This document shows, piece after piece, positions 42,938 to 52,453 of a stretch of 62,815 bases of DNA. Source of the stretch: Clostridium sp. (GTDB lineage: Bacteria > Bacillota > Clostridia > Clostridiales > Clostridiaceae); contig NZ_JAJFUC010000057.1 in assembly GCF_021372645.1 (NCBI RefSeq), positions 1 to 62,815 on the forward strand, given 5' to 3'. Under the pieces are notes generated by a model. The model worked only from the letters and a program-made list of their open reading frames with translations, was not told the origin of the DNA and did no database searches. The position numbers and the translations under genes were made by a program. Position 1 is the first letter of the stretch. Each line of letters starts with the position of its first letter.

Positions 42938-44332
42938 ATGGATAAATTAACATCGGAAAAACAAGATTTATCAAGGGGACTGAAAAATAGGCATGTTCAA
43001 TTACTTGCTATAGGAGGTGCAATTGGTACTGGATTATTCCTTGGGTCAGGAAGATCAATTCACTTAGCGGGTCCGTCTATTTTATTTGCGTATATAATAA
43101 CAGGGGTAATTTGTTTTTTTATCATGCGTGCCCTTGGGGAATTATTACTTTCTAATTTAAACTACCATTCTTTTGTAGACTTTGTATATGATTATTTAGG
43201 AAATGGAGCAGCATTTATTACTGGATGGACCTATTGGTTCTGCTGGATTTCAGTTGGAATGGCTGACTTAACTGCTGCCGGACTTTACATACAATACTGG
43301 TTACCCAATATACCTCAATGGGTTCCTAGCCTTATTGCTCTTATGATTTTACTAGTTATGAACCTTACTGCAGTAAAGTTATTTGGGGAAATGGAATTTT
43401 GGTTTGCGTTAATTAAAGTTGTTGCAATTTTAGCACTAATTATAATTGGTACATTTATGATCATCAAAGGATTTTCTACAGATGCCGGTGCATCTAGCTT
43501 TGCAAACCTTTGGAGTCATGGAGGCTTGTTTCCAAATGGGGTAAGTGGTTTTGTCCTTTCATTCCAAATGGTTGTATTTGCTTTTGCTGGAATAGAATTA
43601 GTTGGACTCACAGCTGGTGAGACTGAAGATCCAGAGCGTGTTATTCCAAAGGCTATTAACAATATTCCAATTAGAATTATTATTTTCTATATAGGAGCAC
43701 TTACTGTTATTATGGGAATATACCCATGGAATTCAATTAATCCAGATAAGAGTCCATTTGTGCAGGTATTTGCAGCAGTGGGAATTGCAGCAGCAGCAAG
43801 TATTGTAAATTTCGTTGTACTAACATCGGCTGCATCTGCTTGTAACAGTGCTATCTTCAGCACAAGCCGTATGGTTTACTCCCTTGCTAAAGAAGATAAT
43901 GCACCTGAATCAATGAAAAAATTAACTTCTAGCCAAGTGCCTTCTAATGCTACAGTGTTTTCAGCAACAGTCATATTAATTTCAGTTGTTTTGAACTATG
44001 TTATGCCAGAAGGGGTATTTGTACTTATTACAAGTATATCAACGTTCTGCTTTATATACATTTGGGCAATTATAGTTATCTGCCATATGAAATATCGCAA
44101 AACTAATCCAGAACTTGCTGCAAAGAGCAAATTCAAAATGCCGCTTTATCCAATAATAAACTATATAATTCTAGCATTTTTTGCTTTTATTATAGTTGTA
44201 TTGGCACTAAATAATGAAACTCGTGTAGCCTTATTTGTAACACCAGTATGGTTTATAGTGCTTAGAGTGATTTACAAGATACTTAAATCAAAAAAGACAG
44301 GTGAAGAAGATGGCAAAAGAAATTTAGCATAG
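42938..44332 (+). CDS. cycA: D-alanine/D-serine/glycine permease-like APC transporter
   Basis: The 464-residue protein has twelve predicted helices and is strikingly similar along its length to E. coli CycA. Matches include NRHVQLLAIGGAIGTGLFLG near 17-36, FITGWTYWFCW, KLFGEMEFWFALIK, AFAGIELVGLTAGETEDP and LTSAASACNSAIFSTSRM. It is a proton-driven amino-acid importer in the cytoplasmic membrane. CycA-type specificity (glycine, D-alanine, D-serine) is likely, though related permeases carry other small amino acids. GGAGGGGG precedes the ATG. Terminators bracket the gene, so it is monocistronic. Confidence 0.85.
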   Translation: MDKLTSEKQDLSRGLKNRHVQLLAIGGAIGTGLFLGSGRSIHLAGPSILFAYIITGVICFFIMRALGELLLSNLNYHSFVDFVYDYLGNGAAFITGWTYWFCWISVGMADLTAAGLYIQYWLPNIPQWVPSLIALMILLVMNLTAVKLFGEMEFWFALIKVVAILALIIIGTFMIIKGFSTDAGASSFANLWSHGGLFPNGVSGFVLSFQMVVFAFAGIELVGLTAGETEDPERVIPKAINNIPIRIIIFYIGALTVIMGIYPWNSINPDKSPFVQVFAAVGIAAAASIVNFVVLTSAASACNSAIFSTSRMVYSLAKEDNAPESMKKLTSSQVPSNATVFSATVILISVVLNYVMPEGVFVLITSISTFCFIYIWAIIVICHMKYRKTNPELAAKSKFKMPLYPIINYIILAFFAFIIVVLALNNETRVALFVTPVWFIVLRVIYKILKSKKTGEEDGKRNLA

Positions 44333-44432
44333 GCTTATACTAAAGGAGATTTGTTCCTTATTGTTTTGTAATAAGATTTTATAAAAATTAGTGGATTTTG
44401 AAGGTTATGATTATAACCTTTACTATGAAACA

Positions 44433-44475
44433 AGCCAACGACAATACAAAATGTGTTGCCGTTGGCTATTTTTTT
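44433..44475 (+). terminator. Terminator of the permease gene
   Basis: AGCCAACG (44433-44440) pairs with CGTTGGCT (44460-44467), with a further inner stem, and is followed by ATTTTTTT. A second perfect hairpin (AAGGTTAT/ATAACCTT) lies at 44401-44420. Confidence 0.82.
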
Positions 44476-44539
44476 ATATTAAATGATACATATAGAGACA
44501 TTGAATAACATTTAGTCCTGTTATTGTTTATTGATTCAA

Positions 44540-45502
44540 TTATTCCATGTATCTATATACTAATTCGTAACATCTACTTTGAGTTGTATGTGCCAAAGAT
44601 GATTTGTATGCTACATTGCCTAATTGACTTCCTACGCCTTGTGTCTCTTCAGATTTTTTGGCTTTATTTTCTTTTTGTGTTATCCATTGTGCCTCTTCTT
44701 TGTCTAATTTTTTCATTTCTTCAGAAGGTAATTGTTGTTTTAATAAATTATAAATTTCATTTAATGCCCCATCTCAGTCATTGTATTCTTTATCTGCTAA
44801 GATTATCATTTTGCTAGTTACTCCAGTTGCTGCATTTTTATATTCTGGAGATAAAAGTATTTTATTTTCCATATTATCTAGTTTATTTATATAGTCTTGT
44901 TTATTGGCATTTATTTTTATTTTTGAATCTGTCATATAATTGTTAACTAATTCATAACATCTGTTTTTGGTTGATTCGTATAAAGACATATTATATGCAA
45001 CAAATTCAAAGGTTCCACCCTTATATTGTGATGCTGACTTATTTGCTGTATCTTCTTTCTGCTTTATCCATTTAATTTCTTCAGCTTGCAAATTTCTCAT
45101 TGTATCCTGAGATAACTTCTCCTTCAATAAACTGTAAATTTCATTTAATACTTCATCATACATATCATAGGATTCTCCATAATAACTTCGCATAGCATTT
45201 GTTATTCCAGCATCTGAGTCCTTCTTTTCTGGTAAATTATCAAGTTGTTTTTGTATACTGTCTAATCTTCCTAGAAATTCTTCTCTTCTTCCATCTATTT
45301 TTGTTACTATATTTGTTGTATTAGTTTCCTGAATATTATTATTTACTGTTGTCTCATCTGTTGAAACTGATGAATCTGTTTTGCTTGTATTATCAACTGT
45401 GTTTACGCTATCTTGTGTTCTTTTAGTATCTTTCGTGCATGCCACTAGTATAATCATTGACAATACTATTACCATAAGAAATGCAGTTTTTATATTTTTC
45501 AT
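44540..45502 (-). pseudogene. LprI-like (DUF1311) lipoprotein gene with an internal stop
   Basis: The frame starts at ATG 45502 with AAAGGAG upstream and encodes a lipoprotein signal ending ILVAC. A serine/threonine-rich linker follows, then a DUF1311/LprI-like helical domain (VLNEIYSLLKEKLSQDTM, then IKWIKQKED). TGA at 44774-44776 interrupts a second, related domain, which continues in frame as LNEIYNLLKQQLPSEEM, then AQWITQKEN and SRCYELVYRYME to TAA 44540. The intact gene would thus hold two tandem domains. A truncated 242-residue lipoprotein with one domain may still be made. LprI proteins inhibit lysozyme in mycobacteria, but the function here is unknown. Confidence 0.75.
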
Positions 45503-45565
45503 TAGCATTCTCCTTTTAATTTTATTTATAATAATATGATTACATTATATGAATAATATTACATT

Positions 45566-45656
45566 TTTTCAAATATGGCTAAAAATTAATGAAATGCTTG
45601 GAGATTACGACTTGAATGGAAAAGAGAACTTGGCGAAAGAATACTATAATTTATAA
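45566..45656 (+). pseudogene. Second fragment of an AAA/PD-DEXK gene
   Basis: The frame reads NEMLGDYDLNGKENL and corresponds to NKMLGDYNLNEKQTL of the intact gene at 50629 (near 51403-51447). It has no start and ends at TAA 45654-45656. The flanking sequence does not continue the similarity. Confidence 0.7.
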
Positions 45657-45825
45657 TAGTGAGGTGAGACATATTCAAAAAAATTGAAGGGGTAACAGAT
45701 TAATGATTGTAATAGATATAAGATGTTATATAATATTAGTGACTCAATAAGAAATTTAAACGAAAGACATTTAGAAACATACATTTGTAAAAGGAAGAAA
45801 AATACAAATGATTATAGGAAAATAA

Positions 45826-46128
45826 ATGAGTGAAGAAAACATAATACCAATTTATAATGAATATCAACATGTATTTGATGCAATAAGTAACACATATGAA
45901 TTGAATATACCAAAAGAAAAGGCAGTAGAAATATATTCAAAAATAACTGGGAAGCCATTAACTCAAAGTTTAGATAACTTAAAAGTTGAATTTGTTATAG
46001 GTGATGATGGATATCTTCAAAAAGCCAACGTGAAAGCAAGTATTGGATCAAATTATGTTGAAGTGAATACTGATTATTTAAATTATAATAAGAAATTTGA
46101 TATAGTATTACCTAATGTTCCTAATTGA
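45826..46128 (+). CDS. Unknown 100-residue protein, possibly a C-terminal fragment
   Basis: The frame starts at ATG 45826 with only a weak AGGAAA site. It encodes NEYQHVFDAISNTYELNI followed by beta-rich sequence ending FDIVLPNVPN. No signal peptide is present. The ending resembles the C-terminus of LolA-like or DUF6612-type clostridial lipoproteins, so it could be a truncated remnant of one. It might also be a short intact gene. A terminator-like repeat follows at 46161. Confidence 0.45.
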   Translation: MSEENIIPIYNEYQHVFDAISNTYELNIPKEKAVEIYSKITGKPLTQSLDNLKVEFVIGDDGYLQKANVKASIGSNYVEVNTDYLNYNKKFDIVLPNVPN

Positions 46129-46160
46129 TTTTTTTATGGTTAAAAATATTGGATTTTATT

Positions 46161-46194
46161 GAGTTTATGTAAAAGTAAACTCTTATTTAATTTT
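46161..46194 (+). repeat. Terminator-like dispersed repeat, symmetric copy
   Basis: GAGTTTA (46161-46167) and TAAACTC (46176-46182) form a perfect 7-bp stem with loop TGTAAAAG, followed by TTATTT. This is the most symmetric member of the family. Confidence 0.65.
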
Positions 46195-46283
46195 AGTATG
46201 TTTGGAACAAAGCTCAAAGGAAAAATGGAAGTAAATTCAGAAAAGAACAAAGAAATTTTATAAATTAGGAGGATTTTATAGTT

Positions 46284-46703
46284 ATGATTATAGAAAAGTT
46301 AAAAACAGAGGATCTATCACAGGTATTGGAATTACTTAAAACCCTTGTACCTTTTGAAATTACATTTGATAAATCACTTGAAATATATGAAGAAATGTTG
46401 ATGAATGAAAATTACTATTTAGTAGTTACGAAAGAAGATAACGATGTTATTGGCTGCGCAATTGGCATCTGCTGCAAATGCTTGGCAGTATCCTTTTTGG
46501 TGATTGAAGATGTAATTGTTAAAGAAGGATTAAGAGGAAAAGGCATCGGGCAAAAGTTAATGGAATCACTTGATGAGTTTGCTAAAAGAAAAAAATGTGC
46601 TTATGCAATTCTTGTATCATCTGATTTTAGAAAAAATGCACATAAATTCTATGAAGGTATGGGATTTACTGATAGTGTAAGAGGGTTTAGAAAAGTTTAT
46701 TAG
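46284..46703 (+). CDS. GNAT-family acetyltransferase
   Basis: The 139-residue protein has the GNAT fold, with an N-terminal IEKLKTEDLSQVLELL helix and the acetyl-CoA-binding motif A VIEDVIVKEGLRGKGIGQKL near 73-92. It ends NAHKFYEGMGFTDSVRGF, the common motif B end. It should transfer acetyl from acetyl-CoA to an amine, with the substrate unknown. TTAGGAGG precedes the ATG. The next sequence downstream is a minus-strand remnant of a transporter. Confidence 0.88.
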   Translation: MIIEKLKTEDLSQVLELLKTLVPFEITFDKSLEIYEEMLMNENYYLVVTKEDNDVIGCAIGICCKCLAVSFLVIEDVIVKEGLRGKGIGQKLMESLDEFAKRKKCAYAILVSSDFRKNAHKFYEGMGFTDSVRGFRKVY

Positions 46704-46707
46704 TTAT

Positions 46708-46865
46708 TATAGCGTACTCTTATATAAAACTGGTATTGCCCCTGTTATAAGGATCATACCCATGAAAGCAGGTGCGGCATGACCAAGTGATACATAGATT
46801 TGACCTCCAATTATAGGTCCAATCATTCTTGCTAAAGCCTGAATAGATTGGCTGCCTCCTTGAAT
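46708..46865 (-). pseudogene. C-terminal remnant of an MFS transporter
   Basis: The minus strand reads ARMIGPIIGGQIYVSLGHAA, then FMGMILITGAIPVLYKSTL and TAA (46708-46710). These are the last two helices of a drug-efflux-type MFS protein. No start or earlier helices exist. The remnant stops exactly where the terminator-like repeat at 46866 begins, so the repeat may mark the deletion breakpoint. Confidence 0.78.
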
Positions 46866-46899
46866 AAGAGTTTATGTAAAGTAAGCTCTTATTTTTATG
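46866..46899 (+). repeat. Terminator-like dispersed repeat
   Basis: AAGAGTTTA (46866-46874) pairs with TAAGCTCTT (46882-46890) around TGTAAAG, followed by ATTTTTATG. It is nearly identical to the copy at 52318. Confidence 0.7.
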
Positions 46900-46908
46900 G
46901 GATTTTTG

Positions 46909-46937
46909 TTTTACGTAATTAGTTTTTAGGATATAAT
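46909..46937 (+). promoter_or_regulatory. Promoter of the SNF2-SWIM operon
   Basis: TTTTAC (46909-46914) and TATAAT (46932-46937) are 17 bases apart, about 85 bases before the helicase start. Confidence 0.6.
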
Positions 46938-47023
46938 TTCTTATATGACAAAACATTGGGATAGCCAGGCAAAAATACGGAAAATAAAGAGATTCTAAAT
47001 GTAGATTTTAAAGAGAGAGTTAT

Positions 47024-49771
47024 ATGTATGCATTTTATACTGGCGCAAGTTATAGGAATGTAAAGGGTACGATAGGTGAGTGGAAGAAAAAGGAGGATAT
47101 TCTTTTGAATCAAAGTGAAAAAGAAAAGAAAGAATTAATAGTCATTTTTACACAGACAGGTTTTACAGTAGATTATGAAATAGCTGTTAAAAAAAATTTA
47201 TCACAAGATTATCAGAAAAATCAAGAAGAATGGTATACAAAATTTATAGAAGATAAATATAAGGCATTATGGGATCTTGGATTTACTAAGCAGGAGGAGT
47301 GGATGTCACAAACCATAAGTTTTGTATACTTCTTAGCTAATAAATTAGTAAAGAAAATTTCAAAACAGTCAGATATAGAGATAACTAGGGAAGAAGCAGA
47401 GTTATTTTTAGAGTATGAAGAGATTGAAGAAATTAAAAATAGAGCCCCTTTTGCTATAGGGATGGAATTTATAAATAATGAATGGATTTCTATTATATGG
47501 GATAGAATCATTGAAGTATACAGAAGAGAGATATTAAGTTACAAGGGAACTGTTAGAGATTTCTTAATGGAAAAAAACACCAATATAAATGTAGTAGGAA
47601 GAGTATTTTTTCACTTAGTTGAAAACAAAGAGGAAAATTATCCATTTGCATTTTTAGCTACATATTCTACGGAAAATAAAGAAGCAGGCGTACATAAAGC
47701 AAAGCATATGCCACTCAAAAATGCTCTTTTAGAATATAAAGAAGATAAGGAAAAACTGCTTCAATTAATGTCAACTATAAGTAAAGCTGCAGATAAGAGC
47801 CACTTTATATCGGAACTTATGGAAAGTGGAGAATTATTTTCACCATTAAAGTTTACAAAATATGAAGCATATACCATATTAAAGGAAATACCTATTTATG
47901 AGGAAGCAGGAATAATGTGCAGAATTCCAAACTGGTGGAAGAAGAAAAGTAATTCTTTAAAACTTTCAGTATCCATTGGAGAAAAGGAACCTTCAAAGGT
48001 TGGAATGGATGCTTTATTATCCTTTGAACCAGAGATATTCTTTGGAGATGAAAAGATATCTAAAGAAGAATTAAAAAAACTCCTTTTAGAGTCAGAAGGT
48101 TTAGCTTTAATTAAAGGAAAATGGATAGAAATTGATAAAAATAAGTTATCAGAAGTTTTAGAAGCTTACGAAAAAGCTGACAGCTTAGCTAAATCTGATG
48201 GTTTAACAATTGCAGAAGCAATGCGAATGGAGCTTAATGCAGGCGAAAAGCTTGGGATTAATGAATCTTATGTGGATTTAGAAGTATCAAACGGTGCATG
48301 GCTTAAAAAGATTAGAGAAACTATGGGGAATCCTGAAATAATAAAAGAAAACAAAACTGTTGATAGTTTTAAGGCAGACCTAAGACCATATCAAAAAACA
48401 GGATTTTCCTGGCTTTCTTATATGCAGAAACTTGGGTTTGGAGCATGCCTTGCAGATGATATGGGACTTGGTAAAACAGTTCAAATTATTGCTTTTCTTG
48501 AAAAGATCAGGGTTGAAAGTGGAGGAAAAGCACTTCTTATAATTCCAGCTTCATTAATAGGTAACTGGCAGAAAGAAATAGAGAAGTTTGCACCTGAAAT
48601 GAAAATAGCTGTACTTCATGGGAAGGAAACCACTATTGATTTAGAAGAAGATAGTCCATTTTTATATATTACTACCTATGGTATGGCAACCCGCTTAGAA
48701 GATATAAGAAATACTAAATGGGATATACTAATTCTAGATGAAGCTCAGGCAATTAAAAATCCAGGAACAAAGCAGACTAAAACTATAAAGCAGATTAAAG
48801 CTAAGACAAAGATAGCAATGACAGGTACTCCAATAGAAAATAGACTATCAGATCTTTGGTCACTATTTGACTTTTTAGATGCAGGTCTTCTTGGAAGCGC
48901 TAAGGAGTTTACAAATTTCACAAAGAGGTTAAGAGAAAATAATAGTGATTATGCAAAGCTTAGAAATATTGTAAATCCATTTATATTAAGAAGATTAAAG
49001 ACAGATAAAAGTGTAATATCTGATCTTCCAGAAAAAATAGAGATCAAAGAGTATGCAGCTTTGAGTAAGAAACAAATTGTGCTATATAATAAACTTGTAA
49101 AAGAACTTGAAGCTAAATTACATAATTCAGAGGGAATAGAAAGAAAAGGCCTTGTTCTTGGAAGCATAATTAAATTTAAGCAAATATGTAATCATCCAGA
49201 CCAATATTTAGGACTTGAAGAATATAAAACTGATAATAGCGGAAAATATCAGCAGCTTAAAGATATATGTGAAAATATATACGAAAAGAGAGAAAGAGTA
49301 CTTGTGTTTACGCAGTTTAAAGAAATGACAGGACCAATAGCAGCTTTCCTTGAAAATATATTTAACAGAAAAGGGCTGGTTCTTCATGGAGGCACTTCTG
49401 TTAAAAAGAGAAGTGAAATGGTTGAAAGTTTTAATGGAGAAGAATATATTCCATATATGGTCCTTTCACTTAAGGCTGGTGGTGTCGGATTAAACCTTAC
49501 AGCAGCTAATCATGTTATCCACTTTGATAGATGGTGGAATCCAGCAGTTGAAAATCAAGCAACAGACAGAGCTTTTCGTATAGGTCAGACAAAAAATGTA
49601 ATGGTACATAAATTTGTAACTAAAGGAACTATTGAAGAAAAAATAGATTTAATGATAGAAGAAAAACAAAAAGTAGCTGGGGATATAATAGCATCATCAG
49701 GCGAAAACTGGATTACAGAACTTAATAACAGTGAACTTATGGAATTATTTAAGTTAGGTGGTGAAAAGTAA
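47024..49771 (+). CDS. SNF2-family helicase (HepA/RapA-like)
   Basis: The 915-residue protein has a helical N-terminal half of unknown fold. The C-terminal SNF2 ATPase has DDMGLGKTVQ, LDEAQAIKNP (DEAQ box), MTGTPIENR, a RecA-like second lobe and the closing motif QATDRAFRIGQ. Bacterial members remodel protein-DNA or RNA polymerase complexes. This one is encoded directly upstream of a SWIM zinc-finger gene, a recurrent pair. The ATG at 47024 has only a weak AGAGAG site. TTG 47105 has an excellent AGGAGG and may be the real start. It has its own promoter. Confidence 0.88.
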   Translation: MYAFYTGASYRNVKGTIGEWKKKEDILLNQSEKEKKELIVIFTQTGFTVDYEIAVKKNLSQDYQKNQEEWYTKFIEDKYKALWDLGFTKQEEWMSQTISFVYFLANKLVKKISKQSDIEITREEAELFLEYEEIEEIKNRAPFAIGMEFINNEWISIIWDRIIEVYRREILSYKGTVRDFLMEKNTNINVVGRVFFHLVENKEENYPFAFLATYSTENKEAGVHKAKHMPLKNALLEYKEDKEKLLQLMSTISKAADKSHFISELMESGELFSPLKFTKYEAYTILKEIPIYEEAGIMCRIPNWWKKKSNSLKLSVSIGEKEPSKVGMDALLSFEPEIFFGDEKISKEELKKLLLESEGLALIKGKWIEIDKNKLSEVLEAYEKADSLAKSDGLTIAEAMRMELNAGEKLGINESYVDLEVSNGAWLKKIRETMGNPEIIKENKTVDSFKADLRPYQKTGFSWLSYMQKLGFGACLADDMGLGKTVQIIAFLEKIRVESGGKALLIIPASLIGNWQKEIEKFAPEMKIAVLHGKETTIDLEEDSPFLYITTYGMATRLEDIRNTKWDILILDEAQAIKNPGTKQTKTIKQIKAKTKIAMTGTPIENRLSDLWSLFDFLDAGLLGSAKEFTNFTKRLRENNSDYAKLRNIVNPFILRRLKTDKSVISDLPEKIEIKEYAALSKKQIVLYNKLVKELEAKLHNSEGIERKGLVLGSIIKFKQICNHPDQYLGLEEYKTDNSGKYQQLKDICENIYEKRERVLVFTQFKEMTGPIAAFLENIFNRKGLVLHGGTSVKKRSEMVESFNGEEYIPYMVLSLKAGGVGLNLTAANHVIHFDRWWNPAVENQATDRAFRIGQTKNVMVHKFVTKGTIEEKIDLMIEEKQKVAGDIIASSGENWITELNNSELMELFKLGGEK

Positions 49772-50488
49772 ATGGGCTATTACGGATGGTATAAACAGGA
49801 GACAGCTGAAGATAAAAAGAAAAAATTTCAAAAAAGCCTTGATAAACTTAGAAAAACTAATCCAGATATATCACCTATCATTATTAGTGGAAATTTAATT
49901 GCATCAAAATGGTGGGGAAGAGCCTGGAATAAGAATTTAGAAAACTATGCCGATTTTAGAAATCGAATAAATAGAGGTAAATCTTATGTGAAAAATGGGG
50001 CAGTATTAGATTTGCAGATTACAGAAGGAAAAATTGAAGCTCTAGTCCAAGGCAGCGGCTCAAAACCATATAATGTTACAATTTCAATTGATAAATTAGA
50101 TAAGAAAAAGTGGCAAAGAGTAATAGAAATTTGCAATCGAAAGATTGATACAATGGAAACATTGTTATTAGGAAATTTCCCTAAGGAGCTTGATGAAATG
50201 TTCAGTAATTCAACAAATGGAATGTTTCCAAATCCAAAAGAAATTCATTTTAAGTGCAGCTGCCCAGATTCAGCAAGAATGTGTAAACATGTAGCAGCAG
50301 TTTTATATGGAATTGGTGCAAGACTCGATGAAGACCCGATTTTATTCTTTAAACTTAGGTGTATTGATTTTCAAGAACTTCTTAAAAAATCAATTGAAGA
50401 CAAAATGGAAAGCATGCTAAAAAATGCAGATAAGAAGAGCAGGCGTGTTATTGAAGATACAGAGGTATTTGATCTCTTTGGACTATAA
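49772..50488 (+). CDS. SWIM zinc-finger protein
   Basis: The 238-residue protein starts immediately after the helicase stop. It carries the SWIM motif with C162, C164, C171 and H173 in CSCPDSARMCKHVAAVLY, which binds zinc and probably nucleic acid or a partner protein. The N-terminal region contains the family-typical SKWWGRAWNKNLE and GRSYV-like segments. SWIM proteins of this size are almost always coupled to SNF2 helicases, suggesting a complex. No nuclease motif is visible. Translation is probably coupled to the upstream gene. Confidence 0.9.
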   Translation: MGYYGWYKQETAEDKKKKFQKSLDKLRKTNPDISPIIISGNLIASKWWGRAWNKNLENYADFRNRINRGKSYVKNGAVLDLQITEGKIEALVQGSGSKPYNVTISIDKLDKKKWQRVIEICNRKIDTMETLLLGNFPKELDEMFSNSTNGMFPNPKEIHFKCSCPDSARMCKHVAAVLYGIGARLDEDPILFFKLRCIDFQELLKKSIEDKMESMLKNADKKSRRVIEDTEVFDLFGL

Positions 50489-50628
50489 ATTCTACAAGTT
50501 TTAATAAGATAATATTTCGGTTATAATTAGTATATAAAATGAAGATGTTATACTATAAAAAGCAGGCATAGTCAAAAGTGAATTTGTTTTGATTATTCCA
50601 AAATTAAATGTAGAATGGAAGTGAGAAA

Positions 50629-52302
50629 ATGAATTTTAAACCATTACCAATTGGTATAGATAATTTTGAAAAGTTAATAACTAGAGAATATTACTTTGTC
50701 GATAAAACATTGCTTATAAAAGAGTTATTAGATAATAAGGCAGACGTGAATTTATTCACAAGACCAAGAAGATTTGGAAAGACATTAAATATGAGTATGC
50801 TTCAATACTTCTTTGAGAATAACGAAAAAGATAATTCTTACCTTTTTGAAGGCTTAAATATAATGAAAATAGGAGAAAAGTATACTTCCCATATGGGGCA
50901 GTATCCTGTGATTAATTTGTCCTTAAAATCTGCGAAACAGCCAACTTTTGAATTGGCATTGAAATGTATTAAAGACGAGCTTGTAGATGAATTTAGGCGT
51001 CACGATTATATTTTGAAAAGTGATAAATTGATTAAAGAAAAAGAAGAATATGAGAGAATAGAAAGAAAAGAATCTGGTGAAGAACTTTATGTAACAGCCC
51101 TAAAGTTTTTATCGAAATGTTTAGAAAAATATCATGAAAAGAAAGTAATAATTCTTATAGATGAATATGATGTGCCTCTTGAAAATGCATTTTTTGAAGG
51201 TTTCTATGATAAAATGATTGCTTTTATAAGATCACTTTTTGAATCATCTTTAAAAACAAATTCTTCGTTGGAATTTTCAGTGATAACAGGATGCCTTAGA
51301 ATTTCGAAGGAAAGTATTTTCACAGGCTTAAATAATTTAGAAATTATCTCAATATTAAATAAATCTTATGATGAATATTTTGGATTTACTCAAAATGAAG
51401 TAAACAAAATGCTTGGAGATTATAATCTAAATGAAAAACAAACTTTAATAAAAAACTGGTATAATGGATATATTTTTGGAGATGCCGAAGTTTATAATCC
51501 ATGGAGTGCAGTAAGATTTGTGAAAGATTTAGTAGTTGATAAGAATACATTTCCATCATCATATTGGGCAAATACAAGCTCAAACAGCATAGTTAAAAGT
51601 CTCATAGAAAAAGCAGATACTAAAACTAAACAGGAAGTAGAACTGTTAATTGAAGGAAAAACAATAGAAAAGCTGGTTCATGAAGATATAACATACGATG
51701 AAATTTACGATACCATGGACAATTTGTGGAATTTTATGTTTTTCACAGGTTATTTCAAAAAAGTTAGTGAAAGAATGGATCAAGAAGATAATCATTATAT
51801 AGAATTAAGTATACCAAATAGAGAAGTGAAATATATTTTTAGAAGTAAAATCTTAAAGTGGTTTGAAGAAAAGGTTAAAGCGAAAGATTTAAGTAAATTA
51901 TATACTTCAATAATAAATGGAGAGGCTGAAATTTTTGAAGAAGAGCTTGGAAGACTACTTATGGAAACTATAAGCTTCAATGATGCTTATGAAAATTTCT
52001 ATCATGGCTTTGTAGTTGGAGCTTTAGCTAATATGCATGATTATATTGTAAAATCCAATCGAGAGGGTGGCAAGGGACGTAGTGACCTTTTTATAAAATC
52101 TGTATCAAAAAGAGGCGTGGCAATAGTTATTGAATTCAAGATAGCCAAAAATATTGATAATTTGGAAAAAAGAGCAGAGGATGCATTAATACAAATTGAA
52201 GAAAAAGGTTATGATATGGAGCTAAGAAGTGAAGGATATAAGAATATTGTAAGATATGGAATAAGTTTTTGTGAGAAAGATTGTTATATAAAAATGAAAT
52301 GA
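50629..52302 (+). CDS. AAA ATPase with PD-(D/E)XK nuclease domain (AAA-ATPase_like)
   Basis: The 557-residue protein has the AAA-ATPase_like N-terminus LPIGIDNFEKLI followed by the Walker A RPRRFGKTLN (about 46-55) and Walker B VIILIDEYDVP. The C-terminal 120 residues resemble the PD-(D/E)XK nuclease partner, with GKGRSDLFI and VIEFKIA holding the acidic and lysine residues. This family is highly expanded in some anaerobes and often sits among mobile or defence genes, but its job is not known. It is monocistronic. Two fragments of related copies lie at 38841 and 45566. Confidence 0.88.
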   Translation: MNFKPLPIGIDNFEKLITREYYFVDKTLLIKELLDNKADVNLFTRPRRFGKTLNMSMLQYFFENNEKDNSYLFEGLNIMKIGEKYTSHMGQYPVINLSLKSAKQPTFELALKCIKDELVDEFRRHDYILKSDKLIKEKEEYERIERKESGEELYVTALKFLSKCLEKYHEKKVIILIDEYDVPLENAFFEGFYDKMIAFIRSLFESSLKTNSSLEFSVITGCLRISKESIFTGLNNLEIISILNKSYDEYFGFTQNEVNKMLGDYNLNEKQTLIKNWYNGYIFGDAEVYNPWSAVRFVKDLVVDKNTFPSSYWANTSSNSIVKSLIEKADTKTKQEVELLIEGKTIEKLVHEDITYDEIYDTMDNLWNFMFFTGYFKKVSERMDQEDNHYIELSIPNREVKYIFRSKILKWFEEKVKAKDLSKLYTSIINGEAEIFEEELGRLLMETISFNDAYENFYHGFVVGALANMHDYIVKSNREGGKGRSDLFIKSVSKRGVAIVIEFKIAKNIDNLEKRAEDALIQIEEKGYDMELRSEGYKNIVRYGISFCEKDCYIKMK

Positions 52303-52317
52303 TTAGTTATATTTATT

Positions 52318-52351
52318 GAGAGTTTATGTAAGGTAAGCTCTTATTTTTATG
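52318..52351 (+). repeat. Terminator-like dispersed repeat
   Basis: AGAGTTTA and TAAGCTCT arms surround TGTAAGG, followed by TATTTTTATG, just after the AAA/PD-DEXK stop. It is nearly identical to the copy at 46866. Confidence 0.7.
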
Positions 52352-52453
52352 ATAGAATACACTGTATGAAAAAGTATAGTGGGAAATTTTAGGTTGAATA
52401 AAAACTTAGAAGAATTAGCTAAGAATGAGTAATAAAAAGCTTTGGGGGTTCAA

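Noticed and set aside
44524-44817. 97-codon + strand frame
   Set aside because: It is antisense to the second domain of the LprI-like gene, which has clear protein similarity on the minus strand.
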